64,000 nucleotides of DNA, from assembly GCF_016919385.1 (NCBI RefSeq), contig NZ_CP070351.1, positions 3,348,001 through 3,412,000 on the forward strand. The letters run 5' to 3'. Positions 8,047 to 15,404 of this stretch are shown here, piece after piece. The position numbers and the translations under genes are program-made. Numbering within the stretch: position 1 is the first letter of the stretch; each line of letters begins with the position of its first letter. The notes beneath the pieces are model-generated. The model did not search any database. It saw only the letters and a program-made list of their open reading frames with translations, and was not told the DNA's origin. The stretch comes from Gordonia sp. PDNC005. Its GTDB lineage: Bacteria > Actinomycetota > Actinomycetes > Mycobacteriales > Mycobacteriaceae.

Positions 8047-8169
8047 ACAGGCAGCTCCGATGAATTGGTGAATCCCGTCGTCCAGCGACAGGAGACGAAC
8101 CGCCTGTGCGCTGGTGATCACCCCATCGTGGTCAGCCAGGAATTCCTCAATATTCCCAGAGTCCCCCAT
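8047..8169 (-). pseudogene. N-terminal remnant of an AbiEi/DUF559-type protein
   Basis: On the minus strand an ideal ribosome binding site (AAGGAGT) precedes ATG 8169, and the first codons read MGDSGNIEEFLADHDGVI, then TSAQAVRLL. This resembles the N-terminal helix-turn-helix of AbiEi-type antitoxins and related DUF559 proteins (DHDGVITxxQA). After about 30 codons the frame runs into a copy of the local palindromic repeat and then antisense through the isochorismate synthase gene. The rest of the gene is missing. It reads as a deletion remnant. Confidence 0.5.
8062..8090. repeat. Partial copy of the GAACTGGTGAATTC palindromic repeat
   Basis: GAATTGGTGAATC followed by CCGTCGTCCAGCGACA matches the left arm and loop of the full palindrome at 8216-8260 with a few changes and a 1-nt gap (CGTCG-N5-CGACA is kept). 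The AbiEi-like remnant lies between the two copies. Confidence 0.5.
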
Positions 8170-8215
8170 ACTCCTTAGACGCATGAAACCCGCATAAGGA
8201 TCCATGAACGTGCAC

Positions 8216-8260
8216 GAACTGGTGAATTCTCGTCGCTGTACGACAAGAATTCACCAGTTC
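8216..8260. repeat. 45-bp palindromic hairpin element, also probable terminator between convergent genes
   Basis: Arms 8216-8235 and 8241-8260 are reverse complements over 20 bp with one mismatch (C opposite A), around a 5-nt CTGTA loop. The left arm begins GAACTGGTGAATTCTCG. It ends 2 nt from the metZ stop and lies between convergent genes. The element at 52380-52424 has the same 20-bp arm and 5-nt loop design and begins GAAGTGGTGAAAAC, so these look like members of one dispersed family. Confidence 0.7.
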
Positions 8261-8261
8261 A

Positions 8262-9461
8262 TCAGCCGAGCGCTTGGTCGAGGTCGCGGAGGAGGTCGTC
8301 GGTGCCTTCGAGCCCGACCGACAGGCGAACCATCGCGTCGGTGAGACCGATCGAGGCGCGTCCCTCCGGACCCATTGCGCGGTGCGTGGTGGTCGCCGGA
8401 TGCGTGATCAGGCTCTTCGCGTCGCCGAGGTTGTTCGAGATGTCGATCACCTGCAGTTTGTTGAGCACTTCGAAGGCCCGCTCCTTGCCCGACTTCCCGG
8501 GCTGTGCATCGAGTTCAAAGGTGATCACGGTGCCACCGCCCGCCATCTGGGCACGCGCGAGGTCGTACTGCGGGTGCGAGGTGAGGAACGGGTAGATCGC
8601 CTTCGCGACGCGGGGGTCCGCGTCGAGGAACTCCGCGATGCGCAGTGCGGACGACACCGACTGGTCGAGTCGCACCTTCATCGTCTCCAGACCCTTGAGC
8701 ATCGTCCACGCGTTGAACGGGCTCAACGCCGGCCCGGTGTGCCGCATCAACTCGCGGACCGGTCCGTCGATGAACTCCGTCGTGCCGAGCACCGCGCCGC
8801 CCATCACGCGCCCTTGGCCGTCGATGTGCTTGGTGCCCGAGTAGACGATCACGTCGGCACCGAAGTCGAGGCCCCGCTGCAGAAGCGGTGTGGCGAAGAC
8901 GTTGTCGAGGACCACCTGCGCGCCCGCGGCGTGCGCCATGTCTGCGACAGCGCGGATGTCGACGAGCGTCTGCATCGGGTTGGACGGCGTCTCGAAGAAC
9001 ACGGCGTCGGTCGGCTTCGACAGCGCCTCCTCCCACTGCGAGAGGTCTTCACCGTCGACGAACACCGTCTCGACGCCCCACGACGGGAGGATCTCGTTGC
9101 AGATCACGAAGCACGAGCCGAACAGACTGCGCGCGGCGACGAGGCGCGTTCCCTTCTTGCAGATTGCGCCGAGGGCGACGAAGACCGCAGCCATCCCGCT
9201 GGCGGTGGCGAACGCAGCCTCGGTGCCCTCGATCTGCCGCAGACGTTCCTGGAACATGGCGACCGTCGGGTTGCCGTAGCGCGTGTAGACGAAGCGCTCG
9301 TCCTCACCGGTGAAGGCGCGTTCGGCCGCCTCGGCGGAGTCGTACACATAACCGCTGTTGAGGTACAGCGCCTCCGAGGTCTCGAAGAAGCCGGAACGCA
9401 TCAGCCCGCCGCGGACGGCGAGGGTCTCCGGCGACACCCAATCGGGAAGCTTGTTACTCAT
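8262..9461 (-). CDS. metZ: O-succinylhomoserine sulfhydrylase
   Basis: 399-aa PLP enzyme of the Cys/Met metabolism family that makes homocysteine from O-succinylhomoserine (or acetyl ester) and sulfide by direct sulfhydrylation. Motifs: YTRYGNPT (59-66), FATASGMAAVF, VFFETPSNP, VVLDNVFATP with the PLP-binding Asp, and VYSGTKHIDGQGR with Schiff-base Lys211. The C-terminal SLITHPATTTH is typical of the family. A ribosome binding site (AAGGAG) precedes ATG 9461, 12 nt after the rhodanese gene. M. tuberculosis has the same purT-rhodanese-metZ neighbourhood (Rv0389-Rv0391), which supports the assignment. The rhodanese may deliver or handle sulfur for this step. Confidence 0.95.
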   Translation of the reverse strand: MSNKLPDWVSPETLAVRGGLMRSGFFETSEALYLNSGYVYDSAEAAERAFTGEDERFVYTRYGNPTVAMFQERLRQIEGTEAAFATASGMAAVFVALGAICKKGTRLVAARSLFGSCFVICNEILPSWGVETVFVDGEDLSQWEEALSKPTDAVFFETPSNPMQTLVDIRAVADMAHAAGAQVVLDNVFATPLLQRGLDFGADVIVYSGTKHIDGQGRVMGGAVLGTTEFIDGPVRELMRHTGPALSPFNAWTMLKGLETMKVRLDQSVSSALRIAEFLDADPRVAKAIYPFLTSHPQYDLARAQMAGGGTVITFELDAQPGKSGKERAFEVLNKLQVIDISNNLGDAKSLITHPATTTHRAMGPEGRASIGLTDAMVRLSVGLEGTDDLLRDLDQALG

Positions 9462-9473
9462 GGTGATTGCTCC

Positions 9474-9887
9474 TTACGGCTGTCGCCAGGGAAGAGATTC
9501 TGCGCGCCACCCGGCGCCCCCACGATGCCCCGCGGCATCGGTCGCGCCTTCGAAGCCTTCGGTGATGTTGAACGCCGTCTGGAAGCCCGCCGCGGTCGCG
9601 GCTTCCGCGGCACCGATGGACCGTTGGCCAGATCGGCACAGGAAGAGCACTTCGTCGTCCTCCGTCACACCCGCAGCCCGGAGCTCGTCGACGAAGTGCG
9701 GGTTGCGGGCGCCGTTCGGGTAATCAACCCACTCGACGAACACGGTCTGCTTGCCGAGCGAGGTGATGTCGGGGACCCCGACGAAGTTCCACTCCGCACG
9801 TGTACGGCAGTCGACGAGCACGGCTCTCGGATTGTCCCGGAGCCTGGCCCACGCGTCGGTGACCGGAATGTCTCCTGAATACGTCAT
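9474..9887 (-). CDS. Rhodanese-domain sulfurtransferase (Rv0390-like)
   Basis: 137-aa single-domain rhodanese. The active loop is FLCRSGQRSIGAA with Cys84 as persulfide carrier; VLVDCRTRAEW marks the usual strand and salt-bridge region. I chose ATG 9887 because it overlaps the upstream stop as ATGA and has GGAGG upstream; an in-frame GTG at 9905 is the alternative. The position directly before metZ is the same as Rv0390 before Rv0391. A role in supplying sulfane sulfur for homocysteine synthesis is plausible but unproven. Confidence 0.92.
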   Translation of the reverse strand: MTYSGDIPVTDAWARLRDNPRAVLVDCRTRAEWNFVGVPDITSLGKQTVFVEWVDYPNGARNPHFVDELRAAGVTEDDEVLFLCRSGQRSIGAAEAATAAGFQTAFNITEGFEGATDAAGHRGGAGWRAESLPWRQP

Positions 9888-10366
9888 GCTGCGCACACCC
9901 TCCACTCGTCACCCTGCTTGACCACGGTGAGTTCGGTCTTGGTCTCGACGCCCTTGTTCTCGCGCTTCTCGGTCACGGTCACCGCAGCCCGATCACCAGC
10001 CACTTCGACGTCCATACTCGGGACGATCAGCTTGCCGTCACGATCGCGTTCCGCCCTGTTCTGATTGGCGAAGTCCAACGACTTCGGGAAAGTGGCGTCG
10101 GCCAGGTTCTTCTCGCACTGCGTACTGCGGAACTTCTCGTAGTCGAGAGAGTTGCGCGCCGTGTACATGTCGTTGACGACGTTCTGAACCTGCGCGGAAT
10201 CGGTCAGCCGTTCCTCGGCGGGATTGGTCCAATGCCGGATCCCGATGAATCCGACGGCGAGCAGGACCACAACAAACGCGATGATGAAAGGCAGCGCGTC
10301 CCGCCACGTCTTCGGGGCCTGCTCCTCGGCGGGCACGTCGGTGCTGTCGGGCTGTTTCGCGCTCAT
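9884..10366 (-). CDS. Single-pass membrane protein with small extracytoplasmic domain
   Basis: 160 aa: about 25 polar N-terminal residues, one TM helix (ALPFIIAFVVVLLAVGFIGI, residues 26-45), then an outer domain of about 110 residues with a helix-rich start (VQNVVNDMYTARNSLDYEKF) and a beta-rich end (VTEKRENKGVETKTELTVV) closing with EWRVCAA. Two cysteines (QCEKN and the C-terminal VCAA) probably pair. The layout resembles DUF4878-like or lumazine-binding-like small domains and the larger protein at 34444-35412. It is first in the operon with the rhodanese and metZ (4-nt overlap). Function unknown. Confidence 0.8.
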   Translation of the reverse strand: MSAKQPDSTDVPAEEQAPKTWRDALPFIIAFVVVLLAVGFIGIRHWTNPAEERLTDSAQVQNVVNDMYTARNSLDYEKFRSTQCEKNLADATFPKSLDFANQNRAERDRDGKLIVPSMDVEVAGDRAAVTVTEKRENKGVETKTELTVVKQGDEWRVCAA

Positions 10367-10571
10367 AGGTCCCGAGTCTATCGAGTTGGGCGGCGGTGGT
10401 CGGCGGGGCGTCCCGCCCAGTTCAGCGCGGCATACCGGGTCCCGATCGTCAAGAGTTTCCCTCACGCCCGGGCCGACTGAGGTTCACCTCACTTAGAGAT
10501 TTTGGCAGGGACCGCACACGACCTAACGTAAGAGACGACAGCATTCCATCCAGCTGAGGAAGCACGAGCAC

Positions 10572-11954
10572 ATGACTGACACCAACCGCCCGTTGCGGGT
10601 CGCCATCGTCGGCGCCGGACCGGCAGGCATCTACTGTGCCGATGCCCTGATGAAGTCGGACACCGCCGGCGAACGCGGCGTGAGCATCGACCTCTACGAG
10701 CGCATGCCCGCTCCGTTCGGCCTGATCCGCTACGGCGTCGCGCCGGACCACCCGCGCATCAAGGGCATCATCAACGCTCTGCACAAGGTTCTCGACAAGC
10801 CGCAGGTCCGTCTGCTCGGCAACATCGACTACGGCACCGACATCACGCTGGACGATCTGCGCGCCCACTACGACGCCATCGTCTTCTCGACCGGCGCCAC
10901 CGACGACCGCGGCATGCACATCCCGGGTATCGATCTCGAGCGCAGCTACGGCGCAGGCGAGTTCGTCGCCTGGTACGACGGCCACCCCGACTTCTCGCGC
11001 ACCTGGCCGCTGGAGGAGGAGAAGGTCGCCGTCATCGGCGTCGGCAACGTTGCGCTCGACGTGGCGCGCGTCCTCGCCAAGACCGGCGACGAGCTTCTCC
11101 CGACGGAGATCCCGGACAACGTCTACCAAGGCCTCAAGTCGAACAAGGCGATCGAGGTGCACGTGTTCGGTCGACGTGGTCCGGCACAGGCCAAGTTCAC
11201 GCCGCTCGAGCTCAAGGAGCTTGATCATTCGCCGAACATCGAGGTGATCGTCGATCCCGAGGACATCGAGTACGACGAGGGCTCGGCCGTCGCTCGCCGC
11301 AGCAGCAAGATCACCGACCAGGTCGCGACGATCATCGAGAACTACGCGATCCGAGAGCCGAAGCAGGGCGCGATCCACAAGCTGTTCCTGCACTTCTTCG
11401 AGAACCCCGTTGAGGTCCTCGGTGAGGACGGCAAGGTTGTCGGTCTCCGCACCGAGCGCACCGAGCTCGACGGCACGGGCAATGTGAAGCCGACCGGTGC
11501 GATCCGCGAGTGGGACGTCACCGCCATCTACCGCGCGGTCGGGTACCTCTCGGACAATCTGCCGGGTCTCCCCTTCGACAGCCAGGCCGGCGTCATCCCG
11601 AACGAGGCCGGGCGAATCTTCGACGACGGCGCTCATCTGACCGGGCTGTACACGACCGGCTGGATCAAGCGCGGCCCCGTCGGTCTCATCGGCCACACCA
11701 AGGGCGACGCCAACGAGACCGTCGAGTGCATTCTCGACGACATGAAGGCCGGCTCGTTGAACACCCCTGCCACCCCTGCGGAAGACGCGATCGTCGCGCT
11801 GCTCGAAGAGCGCAAGATCCCGTTCACCACGTGGGACGGCTGGAACCGCCTCGACGAGCACGAGCGCGCGCTCGGAGCAGAGCAGGGCCGTGATCGCATC
11901 AAGGTCGTCGAGCGCCACGACATGCTGGCCGCGTCCGAACCTGACAAGGTCTGA
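10572..11954 (+). CDS. fprA: NADPH:ferredoxin reductase FprA (adrenodoxin-reductase type)
   Basis: 460-aa FAD enzyme that passes electrons between NADPH and ferredoxins, serving P450s and other oxygenases. Features: FAD dinucleotide fold VAIVGAGPAGIYCAD (residues 10-24), the family segment APFGLIRYGVAPDHPRIK, NADPH-site VIGVGNVALDVARVL, FGRRGPAQAKFT, and the C-terminal FAD motif GWIKRGPVGLIGHTKGDA. Length matches mycobacterial FprA (about 456 aa). The inverted repeat TGAGGT-TC-ACCTCA (10478-10491) lies about 80 nt upstream and may be regulatory. A strong terminator follows. The second ferredoxin reductase at 22249 carries its own ferredoxin domain; this one does not. Confidence 0.95.
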   Translation: MTDTNRPLRVAIVGAGPAGIYCADALMKSDTAGERGVSIDLYERMPAPFGLIRYGVAPDHPRIKGIINALHKVLDKPQVRLLGNIDYGTDITLDDLRAHYDAIVFSTGATDDRGMHIPGIDLERSYGAGEFVAWYDGHPDFSRTWPLEEEKVAVIGVGNVALDVARVLAKTGDELLPTEIPDNVYQGLKSNKAIEVHVFGRRGPAQAKFTPLELKELDHSPNIEVIVDPEDIEYDEGSAVARRSSKITDQVATIIENYAIREPKQGAIHKLFLHFFENPVEVLGEDGKVVGLRTERTELDGTGNVKPTGAIREWDVTAIYRAVGYLSDNLPGLPFDSQAGVIPNEAGRIFDDGAHLTGLYTTGWIKRGPVGLIGHTKGDANETVECILDDMKAGSLNTPATPAEDAIVALLEERKIPFTTWDGWNRLDEHERALGAEQGRDRIKVVERHDMLAASEPDKV

Positions 11955-11968
11955 TCTGCACAGATGAC

Positions 11969-11998
11969 AAAGGTCCGTCCCGAAAGGGACGGACCTTT
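11969..11998 (+). terminator. Rho-independent terminator of fprA
   Basis: AAAGGTCCGTCCC, a GAAA tetraloop and GGGACGGACCTTT form a 13-bp perfect stem that ends in a short T-run (TTTTCTG), 14 nt after the fprA stop. It lies between fprA and a convergent gene and may serve both. Confidence 0.9.
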
Positions 11999-12012
11999 TC
12001 TGTCGTCGCGGG

Positions 12013-12474
12013 CTACGGCTTCGGCTGCGAACGCTTCACGTTCTGCCAGTACCCTGCGTTGTTGAACGGGTTCTCGACCTGCTGGCCGATCGTGTAGCCG
12101 GAGATCGACGCGGGCCAGCAGCCCTTCCACTTGTCGTTCCACAGGATCGCGGTCTGGCCGGGCTTGAGCTCACCGGTCTTGGTCTTCTTGTCCTTGTCGG
12201 CCTTGACCCATCGGGTCGGTCCGCCGAACTCGGTGACGGTCACCCCGGTCATCGTCGAGCCGCCGATGTTCTTGACGCCCATGAAACGGTTCATCTGCCA
12301 CACGGGGCCGTCGGACCAGTTGGGGCCCCAGAGCTTGAACGTACAGGTGACGCCGCCGATGATCTGGAGATCACCGGGGCCTGCGGCCTGAGCCGGAGCA
12401 GCGACAAGCGAGCTTGCACCGATTGCGCCCGCCGCGGCGATGCCGACGGCAGCACGTGTCAGGGTCTTCTTCAT
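12013..12474 (-). CDS. Secreted protein with Sec signal peptide, unknown function
   Basis: 153-aa precursor. The signal peptide MKKTLTRAAVGIAAAGAIGA and following residues end in an AQA-A site (about residue 30). The mature part of about 120 residues is rich in Trp and Gly (KLWGPNWSDGPVWQ, NDKWKGCW) and has two cysteines (GVTCTF and GCWP) that could pair in the oxidising cell envelope. The start is ATG 12474 after AAAGG; an upstream in-frame start at 12507 would spoil the signal peptide. I recognise no family. It is single-gene and convergent with fprA. Confidence 0.8.
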   Translation of the reverse strand: MKKTLTRAAVGIAAAGAIGASSLVAAPAQAAGPGDLQIIGGVTCTFKLWGPNWSDGPVWQMNRFMGVKNIGGSTMTGVTVTEFGGPTRWVKADKDKKTKTGELKPGQTAILWNDKWKGCWPASISGYTIGQQVENPFNNAGYWQNVKRSQPKP

Positions 12475-12601
12475 GAGGAATACCTTTCGTCTCGTCTGAT
12501 AGAGCAACAGGTGGAAGCGTGTCCGCCCTTAACCGGTCTATCGGACCCCGCATACACAGGTGTTACGAAACTGTTCAGGTTTTCCTCAGGTGAGGCACGG
12601 A

Positions 12602-14080
12602 TCAGGCCGGTGGCGGGCCCGGCCTGCGGGGCGGACCGGGATGCCCGCCCGCACCTGGCGGAGGCGGTGCGACAGGCCGCGGACCTGCGGGTCCTGTCGG
12701 TCCCGGGCGCGGTCCGCCCCGACGTCCCATGGGCGGACGTGGAGGCTGGCCCATGGGCCCGCCCCGTGGCATCGGCGGCCTGGTCGGTGCGGGCTGCGGA
12801 CGCTTGACTGCGACCGTCGCCTGCGCGACGGTGGGCGGCGCTGTCGGCTCGGCCGCATCAGCGGCGAGCGGTTGAACGAGCTCTGCCGCACGCGTGGCCT
12901 TCTGGCGCGCGAGGTCGGTGGACGGGGCGGTGGCGACTGCAACTCCCATCCGCCGGCGCGCGAAGCTCTCCGGTTTGCCGAACAGCCGCACGTCGACGGC
13001 CGGGTCGGCAAGCGCCTGGGCGACTCCGGCGAATTTGATGCCGACGGCTTCGTGTCGGCCGTAGATGACGGCAGACGCTCCCGGCGACACCGCGGTGGTG
13101 TCGACAGGAAGCCCGAGGACGGCCCGCGCGTGGAGTTCGAACTCCGACAGTCGCTGCGTGGCCATCGTGACCAATCCCGTGTCGTGCGGACGGGGGCTGA
13201 CCTCGGAGAAGTACACTTCGTCGCCCTTGACGAACAGTTCAACACCGAACACCCCGCGGCCGGTGCTTTCACCGTCACCCATCGCGGTGGCGATCCGTGC
13301 GGCAACCGATCGCGCGGTGCCGTAGGCGATCTCGCTCATCGGCTGAGGCTGCCAGCTCTCGACGTAGTCGCCGGACACCTGGCGATGCCCGATGGGATCA
13401 CAGAAGTAGGTCGCAAGTCTGCCGGTCGACGGGTCGACCGCGCGCACGGTGAGCAGCGTGATCTCGTAGTCGAAGTCGACGAAGCCCTCGATGATCACAC
13501 GGTCGTTGTTGACCCGGGCACCGGTCCTCGCCGCCTCCCATGCCGCATCGACGTCGTCGGGGCCCTTGAGCACACTCTGGCCCTTTCCCGACGACGACAT
13601 CACTGGCTTCACCACACACGGGAACCCGATGCTCGTGACGGCGCGGCGCATCTCATCCAACGAGCCCGCGAACAGGTAGGGCGACGTCGGGAGTCCAAGT
13701 TCTTCATCGGCGAGACGACGGATCCGTTCGCGATCGAGCGTGGCCGACACTGCCTTGGCGCTCGGGATCACCTCGGCGACGCCTTCACTCTCGACCGCTT
13801 CGAGCGCGTCGGTGGCGATCGCCTCGATCTCCGGGAGCACGTAGTGCGGTTTGTGCTTGTCGATGACGGCACGGACCTGCACGGCGTCAGTCATGTCGAT
13901 CACTTCGGCGTGATGCGCCACCTGATGAGCGGGTGCGTCGGCGTATCGATCAACTGCGACGACTTCGACGCCGAACCGTTGCAGCGCGATGGTCACCTCT
14001 TTGCCGAGCTCACCCGAACCGAGCAGGAGGACTTTGACCGCGGTCGGACTCAGCGGGGTGCCGATCACTGTAGACGCCAT
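12602..14080 (-). CDS. purT: Formate-dependent phosphoribosylglycinamide formyltransferase with Pro/Gly/Arg tail
   Basis: 492-aa ATP-grasp enzyme that formylates GAR from formate and ATP in purine synthesis. Residues 1-395 follow E. coli PurT closely: [93 protein letters not shown] and RLFGKPE. E. coli PurT has 392 residues, so the last 95 or so, rich in Pro, Gly and Arg ([14 protein letters not shown] and similar), are an extra low-complexity tail. The start is ATG 14080 with TAAACT 7 nt upstream and no SD, suggesting a leaderless mRNA. Confidence 0.95.
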   Translation of the reverse strand: MASTVIGTPLSPTAVKVLLLGSGELGKEVTIALQRFGVEVVAVDRYADAPAHQVAHHAEVIDMTDAVQVRAVIDKHKPHYVLPEIEAIATDALEAVESEGVAEVIPSAKAVSATLDRERIRRLADEELGLPTSPYLFAGSLDEMRRAVTSIGFPCVVKPVMSSSGKGQSVLKGPDDVDAAWEAARTGARVNNDRVIIEGFVDFDYEITLLTVRAVDPSTGRLATYFCDPIGHRQVSGDYVESWQPQPMSEIAYGTARSVAARIATAMGDGESTGRGVFGVELFVKGDEVYFSEVSPRPHDTGLVTMATQRLSEFELHARAVLGLPVDTTAVSPGASAVIYGRHEAVGIKFAGVAQALADPAVDVRLFGKPESFARRRMGVAVATAPSTDLARQKATRAAELVQPLAADAAEPTAPPTVAQATVAVKRPQPAPTRPPMPRGGPMGQPPRPPMGRRGGPRPGPTGPAGPRPVAPPPPGAGGHPGPPRRPGPPPA

Positions 14081-14087
14081 ACCCGGC

Positions 14088-14093
14088 AGTTTA
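14088..14093 (-). promoter_or_regulatory. -10 element, leaderless purT promoter
   Basis: TAAACT, then 7 nt, then the purT ATG. The TANNNT motif at this distance places the transcription start on the start codon, as in mycobacterial leaderless genes. Confidence 0.55.
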
Positions 14094-14137
14094 CGGGCAA
14101 CCCCGTCCGCATCGGCCACGACGGCATTCGATGGAAG

Positions 14138-14143
14138 TACGCT
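14138..14143 (+). promoter_or_regulatory. -10 element, leaderless promoter of 14150 gene
   Basis: TACGCT, then CGGTGA, then ATG 14150. Same TANNNT-N6 geometry as the other leaderless candidates in this window. Confidence 0.5.
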
Positions 14144-14149
14144 CGGTGA

Positions 14150-14461
14150 ATGGGCATGTTCGACTCAGTGAAGAAGGCATCGCAGAACCTCGCGGTGAAG
14201 CAGTCCTCGCAGGACAACGCCCGCGTCGCGACGATGTTTCCCGGCGTTGAACTGCCCCGAGTCGATTACATCCCGAAGTCACGCGAGTTCGGGACCGCGA
14301 CGCCGACCGCGTACATCGCAACTGTCGGCCTACTGCCGGAGGATGTCTTCGGAATACTGCCCGTCAACTCGGAGAGCGCAGCCCAGGGCTTCGAGTTCGT
14401 CTACCGCGACCGACCCGAGTACGCGCGCGGCCGAGCCGCGTGGCACCGACACCACGGATAG
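14150..14461 (+). CDS. Small conserved-looking protein of unknown function
   Basis: 103 aa, soluble, no signal or TM segment. The N-terminus is amphipathic and basic ([16 protein letters not shown]). The rest has mixed strands ([39 protein letters not shown]) and ends in WHRHHG. It was called on codon bias, a leaderless-type -10 (TACGCT at 14138) and the tight 5-nt gap to the next gene. I know no family for it. It is divergent from purT across 69 nt and may form a bicistron with the VOC protein. Confidence 0.6.
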   Translation: MGMFDSVKKASQNLAVKQSSQDNARVATMFPGVELPRVDYIPKSREFGTATPTAYIATVGLLPEDVFGILPVNSESAAQGFEFVYRDRPEYARGRAAWHRHHG

Positions 14462-14466
14462 GAATC

Positions 14467-14928
14467 ATGAGTCTCGACATCCAGGTCACCTTCGACGCCC
14501 ACGATCCGCGGAGCCAGTCGCGCTTCTGGGCAGCTGTCCTCGACTACCGCGTTCCAGGCCCGCCCGGCATCGAGATCGGACCGGGCGATGATCCCTTCGA
14601 CGCGTGGGACACCTTTCTCGCCGATCTCGGTGTGCCTGTCTCACAACGGAACGCCCGGTCTGCTGCAGAGGATCCCGACGGAGTGGGCCCGCGACTGTTC
14701 TTCCAGCAGGTACCGGAGGACAAGGTCGTCAAGAATCGTGTGCACCTCGATGTGCGCGGGGCGCCCGGCCTCGTCGGCGACGACCGCATGTCAGCACTGG
14801 AAGACATGTGCACTCGCCTGACGTCGCTCGGCGCGAACCGTGTGCGCCGCCAGGATCCCGTCCCGCCGATGGAGGGTGGCTACATCGTCATGGCCGACCC
14901 CGAGGGCAACGAGTTCTGCCTCGACTGA
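14467..14928 (+). CDS. VOC (glyoxalase/bleomycin-resistance) superfamily protein
   Basis: 153-aa protein with the vicinal-oxygen-chelate fold of the glyoxalase-like type. The repeated beta-alpha-beta-beta-beta unit shows as IQVTFDAHDPRSQSRFWAAV (N-terminal), RVHLDVRG (central) and the closing YIVMADPEGNEFCLD. Substrate and metal use cannot be told. The start ATG 14467 is 5 nt after the upstream stop, with GGA as a weak ribosome binding site. Starting at 14440 would overlap the upstream gene. Confidence 0.82.
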   Translation: MSLDIQVTFDAHDPRSQSRFWAAVLDYRVPGPPGIEIGPGDDPFDAWDTFLADLGVPVSQRNARSAAEDPDGVGPRLFFQQVPEDKVVKNRVHLDVRGAPGLVGDDRMSALEDMCTRLTSLGANRVRRQDPVPPMEGGYIVMADPEGNEFCLD

Positions 14929-14961
14929 GGAAACGCTGCACTCCTCGACACCGACCGACAC

Positions 14962-15018
14962 CTCGTTGGCAAACGCGGCCTCCCTGAAGGCCGCGTCTGT
15001 CAGTGAAAGTCGCGGGCG
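14962..15018. repeat. Intergenic hairpin repeat, copy A
   Basis: The 476-nt gap 14929-15404 between convergent genes holds no credible gene but several related dyads. Copy A has CTCGTTGGCAAACGCGGCCT and a perfect 9-bp stem ACGCGGCCT (14973-14981) with AGGCCGCGT (14988-14996). It lies 45 nt past the VOC stop and may double as a terminator. Confidence 0.65.
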
Positions 15019-15186
15019 ACGTCCAGCGCGGCCGCTCCCCACGGGAGCAACACCAAAAAGCCATGTCCACGACGAGAACGGGCTGATTCACGCCGAACTG
15101 GCCATCTCCCGTCGTCCCCAGCATCTTCGGAGTGCCGAGCACAGGCGAACAAAGCCCTTCACACCCACCACGACCTCGCCGCGACC

Positions 15187-15296
15187 CTCACAGACAAACG
15201 CGGCCTTCACAAAGGCCGCATTTGCCAACGAAGCGTCGGTTTACGTCAACGAAAGCCGCGTTCGTCGACGAGGGCCGCGGCTCGTTGACGACGGAC
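15187..15296. repeat. Intergenic hairpin repeat, copy B (compound)
   Basis: CAGACAAACGCGGCCTTC resembles copy A. Arms 15195-15207 and 15212-15224 pair over 13 bp with one mismatch. Further degenerate units follow (GTCAACGAAAGCCGCGTTCG, GACGAGGGCCGCGGCTCGTT), so the block looks like tandemly diverged copies of one CGTTNGC-AAACGCGGCC dyad. Confidence 0.6.
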
Positions 15297-15302
15297 GCCC
15301 TA

Positions 15303-15335
15303 CTGCTCGTTGAGCGAGCGCAGCGAGTCGAAGCG
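15303..15335. repeat. Dispersed REP-like repeat, full copy
   Basis: CTGCTCGTTGAGCGAGCG followed by CAGCGAGTCGAAGCG. I recognise the GTTGAGCGAGCGCAGCGAGTC type from other actinobacterial intergenic regions. A shortened copy in the opposite orientation lies at 42270-42291. Confidence 0.6.
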
Positions 15336-15404
15336 TCTGGCGTCGGCCACGGGTTGAGTGGGTACGGCGGGTACGGCGACTGCACAAGGAACAGGGTGGC
15401 GACA

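Noticed and set aside
8274..9878. Large forward ORF over metZ and the rhodanese gene
   Set aside because: Antisense to two well-supported genes with all catalytic motifs.
10478..10491. TGAGGT-TC-ACCTCA upstream of fprA as an IdeR/DtxR iron box
   Set aside because: It is a palindrome but does not match the 19-bp TTAGGTTAGSCTAACCTAA pattern; kept only as a possible unknown operator.
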